In this document: piece by piece, positions 34,661 to 46,760 of the stretch
How positions within the stretch are numbered: position 1 is the stretch's first letter
Layout of the letters: every line of letters starts with the position of its first letter
Assembly (NCBI GenBank): GCA_007570785.1
Contig: ML660774.1
Location: 641,309-705,308, forward strand
Direction: 5' to 3'
DNA length: 64,000 nt
DNA from: Antilocapra americana
Taxonomy: Eukaryota > Chordata > Mammalia > Artiodactyla > Antilocapridae
Program-made: the position numbers and the translations under genes
Notes under the pieces: generated by a model
Database searches by the model: none
The model's input: the letters and a program-made list of their open reading frames with translations, nothing else
Told to the model about the DNA's origin: nothing

Positions 34661-37600
34661 ATTTTTTTTTTTTTAAAGCAATGGGTTGTTGGCTATAGAA
34701 GGAAGAAAAAAGAGCATGTGAAACTTTTTTTTTTCCAAACCATCAAACCCCACTTATTAGTACATGTCCATAAGTTAACAGATAGCTGTTCTCTGCCTAA
34801 AAAAATAGCCAATATCTTAAAAATTCAAACACAAACAGATAAAGCAGTACTTACTTTATAACACATGTGCCATGGACTTCCCTAAGCAGTTCTCTGGGTG
34901 GACTCTATGCTTCTTGAGGATACAAACATTGCATTTATTCACCACTTTCTACAGTTCATCTAAAAAACCAGACACATCAACACACTCTTCTACTGCAATG
35001 AAGGGAAATACTATTTTTATGTTATTCTCATTTTTAGTTCAAAAGGTAAAATCCCTAAAAAGCATCCTTTGAAAAATCTGCTATTGGGAGCTCAAACCTT
35101 GGGGTATGGAATAGAAATGTAGATGAAGTGGAGTCAAGGGAGCTTGGTTCAGTTCTTTGCCCCAGCACTTCCCGGGAAGGTGAATATAGAAATTCGATTA
35201 CTTAAGGAGATACGTAAACTTTAACAAAATACCAAAACAAGTACTGCCATATGACCTCCCTCACCTGTTGAATCTGCTTCTTTTCTCTCCCTTCCTGAGT
35301 AAAATTCCTGCTGAGCAGGGTACCTCTGGCAGAAGCCGGGACTGTGTGGTCAATGAGTGATTTTCTCCCTTCTCTTAAAGTGCACACAGGGTGTATCACT
35401 AATGCTCGCTTTTGCTTTGAGCAGTATGGAAATGGAGGACAGAGCTGATTTTTAGAAATCCTAATAATGGAATCTGTTTCCCTCAAGAAGTTAGCAAATG
35501 TCAAAAGGTCAAAACCTTGTTCCAAAAAAAGTATCTGGAAGCTAAATCTTATAGCTGCTCACCAAAATACTTTGTTCCATGAGTCTTTTACACAGAGTAC
35601 ATACCGTGTTAGGTTTCAGGACATGAAATTCTGTTTATAAACTTTCCAATATTTGGATGTAGTCATTGTTGCTGCAAGCTTCCAATGTTCACTCATCTTT
35701 ATCCTTAAGAGTCGACTGATTGGTAGTTGGAGACTCTTGTAGAATTTATGAACATCTTCACTGTATATTTTAGCTTCTTACTGAATCCTGTTTGCTAGTA
35801 TTAATATTTTAAATGACTGTTTAGCTTGATCTCTAGTCCACTTAACCATCACCACAAAATCTCAGTTATTATAATGTAATGAAGTGAGATTTTTTGGTCT
35901 ACACAAAATTGTTCGCAAGAATCTCTGGCAAAGTATTGTCTTGTTGATGTTGTTTTTGCTTTTCATCAAAATTATTACATCTCCAGGGGCAAATTAAATG
36001 TTATTTTTTCTGGCATGCCTTATGGTTTATATTTTGGTCTAGTGATTTTTTTTTTTTGGATAATCATATTTTTCTGAAAAACTAATTGTCAACACATAGT
36101 TTAAATTTTTTTAAGCTGATAACTTGTAAGGGTCATTATATCAGATTCTAAGATTCTCTCCATGGCTTCAAGGGATTCATTGGAAACTTAGAATAGGTTT
36201 TTTTAAAATTAGCTAAATAAATTAACATACTTAAATGTATCAGGACTAAAAATGATGAATACCACATCAATATAACAGATTATATCATGTTTGCTTATAT
36301 TCTTGGCTGAAATGTGATGAAAAATTACTGAAACTGAATCTAAGCTGAATTGTATAGACAGTGACCAACTTATGCACCAAGGGATGGTGGCTCCCTATCA
36401 GGTGGAAGGATGTTATTTATTGTGATTCCATATTTCCTTTTGGTAATGACCCCTGAATTTGTTCTCTTGGGGAAGTTTTGATAAAGCTATAGCTGTTGTC
36501 AAATTTACTTACATTTTACTTTTGTTTTACTATTATTATTAGTTTTGCTGCTGTTCTCAACTTTGAAAATCACCTACACTTTAGCTGCTTCATAGGCATA
36601 CAGAGCACATCTTTTCTGTCTACAGTCTTCAGATCCAGCTTTACTTAGAACATAAAAAGATGATCCATAAGCATATAATAAGGGAATTTCAGAAGACTGC
36701 TTCTTCTTCCTGATAAAAAAAGATTCGACTTTTTGCACAAGATGTTAGAGTTGTCCAGAATATGTACCTGTAATTCAATAAACTTTGCATATAATAGTGT
36801 TTTAAAAGTCAGTATTGAAAATAGTGTTTCCATATATTTAGGACATCAACCTTCTAATAAAGTATTATAAAAATAAATTATTTTGTAGCAAAAAATATAG
36901 ATACTAATACTTTTATTGTACTGAGTAGTCACCTATTCCATTTAAAATGTTTTTGTTATATAATATTTGCAAGTTTTAATAGAGTTATTTTTATGTTTAC
37001 ATAACTCTAGATTCTTTTTTCTCCTTTCAGGGTGACTTATTTTTATGTAATTCCTAGTAGCTACGTGGTTTTTTATTTTTGCTAGGAACCATGTCATACA
37101 AGCAAATAATCAGTTCTCTGTCAAGAAGCAAACCACTTACGTGGTTGCATTTATGTAGGCAAATATTTGCTCTCAGAAAAAAATATCTTAGTATATTGTC
37201 TTTAAAAAAAAATGAAACGTACTGTGTGTGACTGTTGCTTTTAACATATGAGCATTTAAATGTCACTTCCAATTTATACGTGTTGGATAGAAGCACTTCA
37301 GCTTATAAAAAGTATTTAGCCAGTCAGAAGAAATTAAATATTTGGAAAAGATTATTTTTGAGTAAAATATTTTAAAGCCATTTTACTAGTAATACATACT
37401 GAGAACTATTGTATCAGGTTGAGTCTGAATGCTCCTGGGGCACTGAGTAACTTTCAGTGATATAACCATGCCAAGCAGACTCTCTAATAAGATGATATGT
37501 TTTCTGTTGATTCATTTGCCTATAAATTCAAAAGTGCTGTGTGCTAAAACATTTATACTTATTAAATATATTGAGATTAAGAATAAAATGTAATAGCAAC

Positions 37601-37767
37601 TGCTATCCATCTGAAACTTTCTTTTACAGGTGCATTCTTTTCCTCAGCAATCATAATCTGATACCCAGAGACAAAAAAAAAAAAACAGGGAAGGCAGGTG
37701 GAGACGACTTTTCACAATATCAGGTTTTGCTGATAGCATATGATGGTAACGGATTCAACTTACCAGC
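34661..37767. other. Intergenic DNA immediately downstream of VEGFC, nothing recognised
   Basis: AT-rich, with no ruminant SINE for 3 kb past the gene's 3' end. Confidence 0.55.
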
Positions 37768-38151
37768 GTATAATACAGTTTTCATTTTATTTTAAACATA
37801 TTTTGCATGATATAAAAATATTGATCACAGTGAGCTTTACCAGTTGTTATTGCTATAAAAATGAATGCAGAAACAATATTTTTAGTGGAAATAAATTATA
37901 TAGTCATTATTCTTTTTAAAAAAACAATCACAAGAGAAAAACCTCAGCTGTTTGGTCATGGGCAGAAAACCAGTCTTGTAAAGAGGTCTTTTGCAGGTGA
38001 GCTCCAGTCCCTTTCTGTAACATTCTCCACGTGGTTCAGGAAACTGACTTTTGTCTTTGTTACCCGGTCCACAAAGTCTCTGCGTTCATAGTTCTAACAT
38101 GCAGCATGGTTTCCCATGATAGAACAATGACGAACTAGAAAAGATACCACC
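37768..38151 (-). other. VEGFC: VEGFC 3' untranslated region
   Basis: About 380 nt from the TAA stop to the predicted cleavage site. The distal part is strongly AT-rich, with short T-runs and an ATTTATTT element on the transcript strand. The sequence order resembles what I remember of the human VEGFC 3' UTR, including the stretch just before the polyadenylation signal. The 3' end is placed 18-20 nt past AATAAA by rule, not by data. Confidence 0.8.
37786..37791 (-). terminator. VEGFC: VEGFC polyadenylation signal AATAAA
   Basis: Canonical AATAAA on the minus strand inside the context TTTAAAATAAAATG, about 360 nt past the stop codon. It is the only canonical hexamer I see between the stop and 37.7 kb. 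Confidence 0.85.
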
Positions 38152-38266
38152 TTAGTTCACATGTGGTCTTTTCCAATATGAAGGGACACAGCGACATACT
38201 TCTTCACTAAACACAAGTCCCTGTTCACAATGCTTCACTCGATTTGTACATGGTCGTCTGTAACAA
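38152..38266 (-). CDS. VEGFC: VEGFC exon 7: last coding segment and stop
   Basis: The exon starts with T, completing Ser382, after a long pyrimidine tract ending CCTCTAG. It encodes 37 residues and a TAA stop at 38152-38154. It begins CYRRPCTNR and includes SEEVCRCVPSYWKRP, the last cysteine-rich module of the propeptide. The final three residues here are HVN, whereas I recall QMS in human, so the C-terminus is lineage-variable. The central block (VKHCEQGLVF) also differs from human while keeping every cysteine. The frame is intact, and the 3' UTR follows directly. Confidence 0.96.
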
Positions 38267-40957
38267 CTAGAGGAACAAAGAAGGACAGACTTCTGTTAAA
38301 GACCAACAGATGGACTTGTCATGCTACAGACGCACTTTCGTGTTTTTCTAAGTTTCAGACTGGAACAAAGTTACTCATTTTACCATAAAACGGATGTCCA
38401 GTTTATAAATTGCTGAAGTTTGTGCCTGGAATTTCCAAATTTAGGAGAGATGGAAAAAATCTAAAAAAAAAAAGTCTTGTTTGCAGAAATAACAAATGGA
38501 AGAAATGAGGTGTTGTTAGCATTCATTCTTTTGAAGTGCTCTGTGCTTTGTAGATGAAAGTAACATAAAACAGAAATTCTGAAAGTGAATATTTACGGTC
38601 TGTCAATTTTAAGCGTGGCAGAATTCTCAAGAATCTGGGACTCGGTTGGAACCCAGACTTCAGGGAGATTAAACCCAGCCATTCTGGCAGGGCTGTGGTT
38701 CACAGGAGGGCCCCACCCTTACTCTTGACTTGGGCTGGCAGCTGGCTGCTGCACAGGGGTGGGCAGCCTCCCTCGTCCACCCGGACTCCATGCGAAAACA
38801 GTGCGGGCTGGGAGAAGGGACAGGCGGGGACAGCATTCACTGCAGAGGGGGTTCCTCTCCTCCCACTCTAGATGTCCAGTTTCTAGCGGTGGTGAAAGGA
38901 CAAATGACTCAGCAGTCAATAACATCCACAGCCCTGTTGCTCCAGTGAACAGAACGACTTTGAAGGACTTTCTGAAGGATGAGTACCCATAATGTGGCCA
39001 TGGAGAAAATGCTAAGGCCACCTGGAAATCAGAAATGTACCACAGAAAAACTACAAACAGGATTCTGAAATATCATTTCTTTTGCTCCAAAGCATATCTA
39101 GTTAAAATTTTAATTTATTTACTTTCATTTCTAAATACAAATGCATTAGAATAGGGATACTGGTAATCCTTTACTAAAAAGATATGATTTTCAGTAATCA
39201 ATGAATGTTGCTGACCGAAGTAATGAATCACAGAATAGATACTCTGCCCACCACACTTTTAGAATAAATATGATGAGAAAGTGAGGAATATGTATTTTTT
39301 TAAAAATATCAAACTTTTTGTTTCAGTATATGCATAAAATCTGGAATTATATGCTTAGAAAAATAAACATGGAAAGAAATTCAGTAAATAGAAAGCCATT
39401 AAGAAACAATGTATTCTGTGAGGAGAAATACAATGATAGAAACCTTTAAGCTAATGTAAGAATTGTGTAGAAAAATAATAATAATGTAAACAAAAATTTC
39501 AGGCTTTTCACTGTAAACTGGGTTCACTTGGATTCAACATGCCAAATGGTTAAATAATCTTTAAAAAGATTTAGTATCTATGTTTTTCTATAGTTTTGGT
39601 ATATCCTTTTGGTAATTAGAATAGGATATGAAAGTAAAATTGGAATATCATTGCTAAAAAATATTCTAAAGAGGAAACACAAGGATTCCTATAAGGTTTT
39701 CTGACATGGTAATGAAAGAAGAGATACCTAGGTTCAAGGAAGACTCTTTATGCAGTAGCTAACATGCTAGTGTGGATGGAGCATCAGAAAGATGAGCTGA
39801 AAATAATGGAAGGCAAGCTTTAAGTCGTGTGGGTGTTATCACCATCTGTAAAGAGTTGGTGGAAGAAGAGAACCCAGTGATGGTGATGGAGAACAGGAGG
39901 AGAGAAGACTAAAATCACAGTCAGGAAAGCAGTGTTCTCTCCAGCCCGATAGAAAGCCCGAAGAGAAACTGCAGAAAGACCGGATTGTTTGTGAAACTTG
40001 ACAGTGAAAGGGTTCCTGAAGCCTTCAACAAAGCTTAATCATGGAGTCCTCAGGGCCTAACAGGATTACAGCTGGGTGAATAAATGAGAGATGAAAGAGG
40101 TGAAGAGATAAATGCAAAATGACCTATCGTGGAGCAACTCAGAAGACAAGGGCAGAGCCTGCTGCTGAAGAAAGTTCAACACTGCAGTGAGATGCCAATT
40201 AAAGAGAAGAAATTCGGGAACTTTTTTAAACTGGAGGGAGAGAACAACAGACTTGAGGACATTAAAGGTGAGGAAGAGAAGGGGCGTGATTGGGGGAGCG
40301 ATGCAGACACCCAGAGCAAGAAGGTCAGGGATTAACACTGAAAGTGTTCCAGTCCAGGAGACTCTTTTTGGTTTTTTTTTTTTCTTCTTTCTGTGATGAA
40401 GGAAGCCAAATCAGGTTAAAAGAATGCCTTGAGTAACCTTTAACAATGTGTTAATATATTTCTCTAAGTCTCATTAAATACTTAGCTTCACTATTTTCAT
40501 TTCTAGATACAATTCCACAGTAAAAGGTACTATCCTACCCTTTGTGAACTTGGCACAACATTTTCTGCACTTAGAACAGCTGTCCAAAATGACCTCTGAC
40601 TGCACCGTCGTTTTTGGTGGGGGCAGGTGTGCACTGCCTGGGTGTATGTTGAAGATGCTCCAGAAATGACTGTCCTACCCATCTGTCATCTAACGCGGGT
40701 TCCAAGCCTCCGGGACAAGGACTTAGTGCAGTCTGAGCATGGATCTCATTTTGGTGTCCAGGGATCTCATCTTGCTTTTTCAGGAGCAAACGATCTCCCC
40801 AAAATTTAGCATTGTTTACAAAATCTTAGAATTCATCTTACAGAACTTAACTGACCCCATTCTAACAAACCAGTATTTTGGCTGAGAAAATTGCTCTGGA
40901 TTGAGAAAACTATTTTCAATATAAGAGAAATTAATACTCTTTATGAAGGTTTCTTAC
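38267..40957 (-). other. VEGFC: VEGFC intron 6
   Basis: 2.7-kb intron from GTAAGA to CCTCTAG. No ruminant SINE or BovB is present. The 39.7-40.35 kb part is purine-rich on the plus strand and resembles an old dispersed repeat I cannot name. A T-rich run sits near 40.37 kb. Confidence 0.9.
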
Positions 40958-41291
40958 CTGCACGTTTGATGCTGAAACTTCTTTCCTTTTAAGAAGCATT
41001 TCTGTGGATTTTCTGTACATTCACAGGCACATTTTCCAGGGTTTAGGGGCTGATTTCTCGGGCAGGTTCTTTTACAAACGCACTGGCAAGTGTTCTCATC
41101 AAACTCTCTGTTGGCCCCACACGAATTGGGGAAAAGTTTGTTTTTACAGACACACTGGCATGAGTCTCTGTCTAGTTCCTTGTGGGGTCCACAGCTGGAA
41201 GCCCGAAGCCCCCCTCTGCAGACACATTGACAGGTCTCTTCATCCAGCTCCTTGTTGGGCCCACAGATGTCATGGAATCCGTCTGCAGAGT
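40958..41291 (-). CDS. VEGFC: VEGFC exon 6: cysteine-rich (silk/BR3P-like) repeats
   Basis: Residues 271 (split) to 382 (split); 110 full codons flanked by TCTAG acceptor and TGCAG/GTAAGA donor. Three near-identical modules are visible: CGPNKELDEETCQCVC, CGPHKELDRDSCQCVC and CGANREFDENTCQCVC. A proline-rich bridge and a CxCEC stretch follow. This is the C-x10-C-x-C-x-C repeat family likened to Balbiani ring 3 secretory protein, typical of VEGF-C and VEGF-D only. It forms the C-terminal propeptide that limits activity before processing and aids matrix or CCBE1-linked localisation (family knowledge). All cysteines expected from the repeat pattern are present. The last codon is split AG/T and is completed by exon 7. 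Confidence 0.97.
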
Positions 41292-41579
41292 CTAGACAAA
41301 CACAGTCAGGACAGCTTTACTATCCCTTACTCGGTTCTGGGTGTGTGGAGTGAAACAATGAAGAGCACTTAGAAGTGTCTTCCTTTCCACAGGTAGGTTC
41401 CTTTACAGAGAAGTTCAAAACAATACCAGAAGCGAACAGGGAAGCAGAAAGTGTCCTACTTTGTAGTGACTGATTTCAAAGCTTGAGGATGAATATTGTA
41501 CGTGTGATTTTAATACTAGGTATTTGTTAATCAACAGAGAGACCCTTGGCATTTAGTCTTAAAACATCATTCGGCTTAC
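41292..41579 (-). other. VEGFC: VEGFC intron 5 (short)
   Basis: 288-bp intron from GTAAGC to TCTAG. No repeat is visible. It separates the linker exon from the cysteine-repeat exon. Confidence 0.95.
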
Positions 41580-41686
41580 CATCTCCAGCACTGGGGGAAA
41601 ACATAAAATCCTGCTGAGCCAGGCATCTGCAGATATGGTTATTCCAAAAGTAACCTTCGGGACAAGTCTTGTTTGCAGCCTGGCAC
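41580..41686 (-). CDS. VEGFC: VEGFC exon 5: start of the C-terminal propeptide
   Basis: One base completing the split Gln235, 35 full codons, and the first base of Asp271. The acceptor is CCACAG before G and the donor is GATG followed by GTAAGC. The encoded segment begins CQAANKTCP, with the third N-glycosylation sequon (NKT, Asn240), continues with the conserved NNHICRCLAQ block, and ends in an acidic/serine stretch (FMFSPSAGD). By family knowledge this region links the VEGF domain to the cysteine-rich repeats. It helps hold the propeptide to the growth-factor domain by disulfide bonds after cleavage. It is separated from exon 6 by only 288 bp. There is no frame disruption. Confidence 0.96.
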
Positions 41687-41929
41687 CTGTGGAGAGACAG
41701 GTTGAACCAAAGGGGTCATCTCTTTTCTTACCTGTGTATTACAGAAATCAGTGATGCTTATGAAAAAGCATTAAGATGATATAAGAACACATATTTAAAT
41801 GCAAACATTTCATTCCCTCTCAAAGTACTCCCACCCACAGGTGCTGTCGACTCCTAACGGTCTTAAATTGTTTCAGATTCCTTTTTAAGGCAAATACATT
41901 TAGTTTTAGCTGATGTGAAAATGGCATAA

Positions 41930-42180
41930 AGCCTTTCATACCATTCTGAAATTTCCTTTTTCCATTAAATGATCTATTATGGATATCTTTATGTGTCATC
42001 TCATAAAATTTGCTCCACTATCTTTATTGGCTGCATAATAGTCCACAAATGGGTATACTATTACTTATTAATCTCCTATTGGTAGCCATGGGAGTTTCTT
42101 CCAGATTTTGGGTTTCTAAACAATCCTACAGGAAACATCCTTATACATGCACTTAACTGACTTATTTCTGAAGCACAGAT
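41930..42180 (-). mobile_element. Old L1-like fragment, antisense
   Basis: 'ggctgcataatagtccacaa', 'ctcctattggtagccatggg' and 'tttctaaacaatcctacagg' echo the antisense L1 3' region with strong decay. Confidence 0.45.
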
Positions 42181-42279
42181 GCCCATAACTGTAAAGGGTC
42201 CATTACACACAGTTCCCACTCCACACTCCACAGAAAGGAATCAAAGGTCATGATTTTTATTGTTACCTATAAACAGGTA

Positions 42280-43200
42280 TTCCCTTTCTGAATATCATCC
42301 ATGCAGTTTCATCCTCAACTTCTCCCTCTTTGTCATCCCCCCCACAGTCCCCAAGTCACATGCTTTCTTATATTTCTTAAAATATCTTTCCACACCCATT
42401 TCTACTGTCTTGGTTCCCACTCATGATTTTTCTCTTGGATTTTTTTCAGAAGCTTCCTCTCCACTTTTTCCAGCTCCTGTTTTGCTTCTCTGATCCACCT
42501 ACTATATTGCCACCAGGCTGTTCTTTCTATTTCCATAGCCTAGCACTACAGTGGTACCTAGAAGGCCCACAATAACTTTTCATTAAGTGACTGAATGAAG
42601 CAGGGCATAGTATATTATATGCTTCTTATACTAGATATTTGTGTTTTTATTTGCACTCTGGTATGAGTTGCTTTAGTTGAGAAATTATATAATCAATTAA
42701 AAATATGCTACATTTCCTAGCACAGTGCTATGCACATAGAAGACTCAACATAAATACTCATAAATGAATAAACAGCGAGTGGAGAAATCTAGGGTATCAC
42801 TTTTTAATCATAAATGGCTCCCTCCATTAAAAGAGAGTGTCTATCATTAAAGGGACCCTAGAAATTCATGGAATTCAACCTGAAGGAAAATATAAGAGGA
42901 AATAATTGGAAAAAAGAGAATAATCTATGAAAACATCAATATAAGTATTGATATTTAACCATTTCTGTTAGAGACAATCTCTTCTACCTGTGGAATTTAC
43001 GATATTTTATTGGTGCTGCTGATATTGAGACTTGAAATATTTTTATACATACTAGAAATGCTGCACGCTATTGAGGAAAGCATAGAGTTAAAAGAAAGAG
43101 ACACTTGTTTTTTTTCACTCTCTGGCCCTTTTTTTAAAGCTGTTTAGCGTTGTATTTGCTAATTAACATTTTCAAGACTCAATTTTTTCTACTTGTAAAA
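42280..43200. other. Intron 4 sequence, old repeat suspected
   Basis: 42.38-42.56 kb is pyrimidine-rich and resembles an old dispersed repeat I cannot name. 42.70-42.76 kb resembles a MIR tail ('cacagtgctatgcacataga'). The rest holds nothing recognised. Confidence 0.35.
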
Positions 43201-43214
43201 TGTTAGTAAAAATA

Positions 43215-43345
43215 CAAGCCAGTGTTTACTGAATGCTTACTGTATGCCAGGAATTGGGCTAATATTTAATATGAGTATTGATTATAAACATCACTACACG
43301 TCTATGAGGTAGATCTGTCATCATTATCATCGTTATTCTAGTATG
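43215..43345 (-). mobile_element. MIR SINE, antisense fragment
   Basis: 'tgaatgcttactgtatgcca' then 'acgtctatgaggtagatctg'. Confidence 0.6.
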
Positions 43346-44262
43346 CTATGCTATAATCTTAGATTAACATGCAATATAGTATCACGTTATTGAACAGATT
43401 GTGAGGATTTCATCATACATGTTATGCTATATGAACATTTTAATTTATATTTAATTTTAAAAGTGAGGAAAATCTGTCACAAAAGTTTACAGAACTTAGC
43501 AAACCAGAGAGCTAGTGAGCAGAGAATGAACTGTCAAACCAGGAAGCCACCTGCAGGAGGCACCCTCCTCTTTGGTGTCTGCCATCACGGCAGTCATCTG
43601 GCGTCAGGAGTTACGAGCATGGGCCACGGGTGGCAGATCCACGGGGCATGGTAACAGTCAGTAAAATTAAAAAATCAGTGTAACGTGCATTGCCCTTTGA
43701 CTCCAAATGCTCAGAGGTTAGAGGCAGTCAAGCTCATCTTTGTCCTTCTCTCACAGTACCCAGAAGAAACATTCTTTGTCCATTCCAGAGACTCCATACT
43801 TGTGTTATGAATGACTCATTTTGCAAAAGATTCTTTTAATTAGTTATACTTGTTTATAAATAATGTAAAACAAATGATCTGCTACTTAGTTAACATCATA
43901 ATAATGTAAATGTAACACCAAGCATTTAGGAAAGACAAGACTTGTCATTCTGCTGGCAATGGTGGGTGGGAGCCAGGGTGGAGCAGAAACGGGACATGTT
44001 GCATCTGAGCGAAATTTCATTCTCTGTAGAAAGGAGTGCTGGGAAGCTCTCCCTGGAAGGAATCACATAATCTTGACTTAAAGTGTCACCAGAGAGGTTT
44101 GAAGACATCTACCACTAATTTCAAAATTATAGTTAATGAAAGGGTCTTTTTTACCTGGCATTAGAAAGAAGCAGTTTTACTGAGGAATAATTTGCCTACA
44201 ATAAAATGCTATTTTAAATTCATTGCCTTTTCCCAAGTTTATACACCTGTGTAACTCTCACT
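43346..44262. other. Intron 4 sequence, nothing recognised
   Basis: No supported feature. Confidence 0.5.
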
Positions 44263-44266
44263 AGGG

Positions 44267-44469
44267 TTTCCCTGGTGGCTCAGTGGTAAAGAATCTGCCT
44301 GCCAGTGCAGGAGACATAGGAGATGTGGGTTTGATCCCTAGAAAGATCCTCTGGAGAAAGAAATGGCAACCCACTCCAGTATTCTTGCCTGGGAAACCCC
44401 ATGGACAGAGGAGCCTTGGGGGGCTGCATTCCGTGGGGCTGCAGTGTTGCACATGACTTAGTGACTACA
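44267..44469 (+). mobile_element. Bov-tA SINE
   Basis: 'gtttccctggtggctcagtg' to 'gttgcacatgacttagtgac'; sense on the plus strand, so antisense to VEGFC. Confidence 0.93.
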
Positions 44470-44489
44470 CAATGATATCCCTTCCTCCG

Positions 44490-44990
44490 GGTCTAGATTA
44501 TACTCGCTTTTTCTAGGGTTTCATTAAAATGAATCATACAGTATACATTCTTTGTAGCCTAGCTTCTTTTACTCAGCTTAGTGTTTTTGCGATCCATTTA
44601 TGTTGTTATGTGCATCAGCAGGTCATTCTTTTTAGACTGCTCAGTAATATTCTACTATATGGATATGATGTAATTTATTTGTTCAGTCACCTTTGATTGA
44701 TGTTGGTTTGTTCCCAGTTATTGGTTACAGAGCTTATATGAATATTTGTCTACAAGTTATGATAGGGAAATATGTTTATATTTCTCTTGGGTAAATACCT
44801 AGAAGGGGAAGTTATCAATCATATTGTAAGGGTGTATTTAAGCTCATAAGCATCAGCCAATATATTTTACAAAGCAGTTGCACAATTTTACATTCCCATC
44901 TGTGATTCCCATTGTACTACATCAACTCAAACACTTAGTTTTCTCTACCTTTTTATTTTAGCTATTGTGGTGGCGGTTCCTCTTAACTCT
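44490..44990 (-). mobile_element. Old L1 fragment, antisense
   Basis: 'gtttgttcccagttattggt', 'tttctcttgggtaaataccta', 'caattttacattcccatctg' and 'tttattttagctattgtggt' follow the antisense L1M 3' region. Confidence 0.6.
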
Positions 44991-46233
44991 TGTTAACAAA
45001 GGTAATGATTTCAAAATATAGTTATGTATTCATCATATATCCATGACCACTGTGGTAGTTTTCCAACTAAATCGTGGGCCACAACTCATAATAGGTTGAG
45101 ACCAACATTTAAAAAAAAAGAGAATAGGAAAAAAGTATTTAAGTGCACCACATGTAATAAGGCATGCATTCATAATGAGAAAAATATCATCTGTAAGAGG
45201 GTAAAAATTAGGTACTGATGAGAGGAATCTTGGATCTGACAAACAATGGTTTCTGGCTCCCCGAAACCAACAAAGTCTCATTCCTTATTATTTAATTTCT
45301 ATTAGGTTTTATTGGCTAGCACACAAGCCTTGGCATGGAAAAAATATCTAAAAAGTATACAAAATAAGGCTATAAAAGTACAGTGAGTAAATGGCTGTAA
45401 TTGAAAGAATTCCTCTTGACCAACTGCCTTATCTCAAAGTCATACCCTGAGAAGTGCCTGTGGCCTGCCCTGTGGCTTCTGCTTCTGCATGATCCCTTTT
45501 GTGTGAAACCTGAGCTTTGAGAATTAAAGAGTTTACATTTACTAGTTAATCTACAAAAGTTAATCAAAACATTAGCAAGTCGGATACCTAGAAGAAAAAT
45601 TGTTGACACCCTCTACATGAATATCTAGTAGCTATACAGGTTAATTATTGTTTTCTCATAGAAAGCAGAAGTTCAAAAGAGTTAATTTCTCTAAAAATTT
45701 TTTTAAATTACTTTTAAAAATATTTTACTTTTGCTGGAAGATGATTATTTTAAATGTTTGAAAATTTTTATCTGTATTGTTATACATTTATCAGTTGTTA
45801 CTTTCCATATGTAATTTGATATATTACCATTTATAAGTAAATACATTACTTTATATGTTTCCCAGCATGTAGTTATAAAGTTATATTCAGTATTTTACAG
45901 ATTTTACATTGTTACTTAACTTTCCGCAATAAAATTTCTATTTTGTCCTTTTTAATCCTATACTGAATAAAAAACAAAGCTTTATATTTCCTCTTTAATG
46001 TATAAAGCCCAGACATATTTAAGATATAGAAAGAGATGTAAATATGTCTGTGGCAGTAAAATTTCATGGGGTAGGTGATTAGGAAGAAACATCTACAAAA
46101 GGATTCTTCAGGGATGATAACGAAAAAAAAAGGGTTAATAAAGGAAATAATTTAAAACAATACTTTGATTTTTATAGTTTTATATGGCTGCATAACTACA
46201 TGCAAAGTAATATAGATACCTACTTTAAAATTG

Positions 46234-46255
46234 TATATATATATATATATATATA
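46234..46255. repeat. (TA)11 microsatellite
   Basis: Uninterrupted ta dinucleotides in intron 4, 25 bp before a BovB tail. Confidence 0.95.
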
Positions 46256-46279
46256 ATGAATATCACAAATGTATATACA

Positions 46280-46408
46280 TAGTTCAGTTCAGTCTCTCAG
46301 TCGTGTCTGACTCTTTGCGACCCCATGGACTGCACCATGCCAGGCCTCCTTGTCCATCACCAACTCCCAGAGCTTGCTCAAACTCATGTCCATCTAGTCG
46401 GTGATGCC
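46280..46408 (-). mobile_element. BovB LINE 3' end, antisense
   Basis: 'gttcagttcagtctctcagt' to 'catgtccatctagtcggtga': the last 130 bp of BovB. Confidence 0.88.
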
Positions 46409-46574
46409 ATATACATAGTTTGATATTACTACACACATAGTTATGTGTGTACTGGCTTGGAATATAAAATACAATTCTTAATTTTATGCAGTGAAACACA
46501 CTGAAAAATGCAGAGACAAGGAAATGAATTCAACATGAATCTTCAAGATAACAATAAATCTGCCCTTTAATGAC

Positions 46575-46760
46575 TACCTCTCAGATGCTGGACACCATTC
46601 TCAGCACAGTAGAAGTATGCCGTATTTCCTTCAACCCTTTTTATATCTTTACACCTTATATATAAGCAAACTGAGGTTCAGAGACATGAAATGTCCAATC
46701 TCAAAACGCTAATTAGTGGCAGACCTCATTTGGCTCTGGCTTACCCCAAGACCCAAGATC
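46575..46760 (-). mobile_element. MIR SINE, antisense
   Basis: 'aagcaaactgaggttcagag' and 'gctaattagtggcagacctc' match MIR in reverse. Confidence 0.65.

Noticed and set aside
37541..37795. 84-codon plus-strand frame near the VEGFC 3' end
   Set aside because: Lies over the antisense of the polyadenylation region; AT-rich chance frame.
40129..40335. Charged 68-codon frame in VEGFC intron 6
   Set aside because: Lysine/glutamate-rich translation of purine-rich DNA on the strand opposite to VEGFC; resembles old repeat sequence.
41004..41372. 122-codon plus-strand frame over VEGFC exon 6
   Set aside because: Antisense shadow of the cysteine-repeat exon; the minus strand has the conserved protein and the splice sites.
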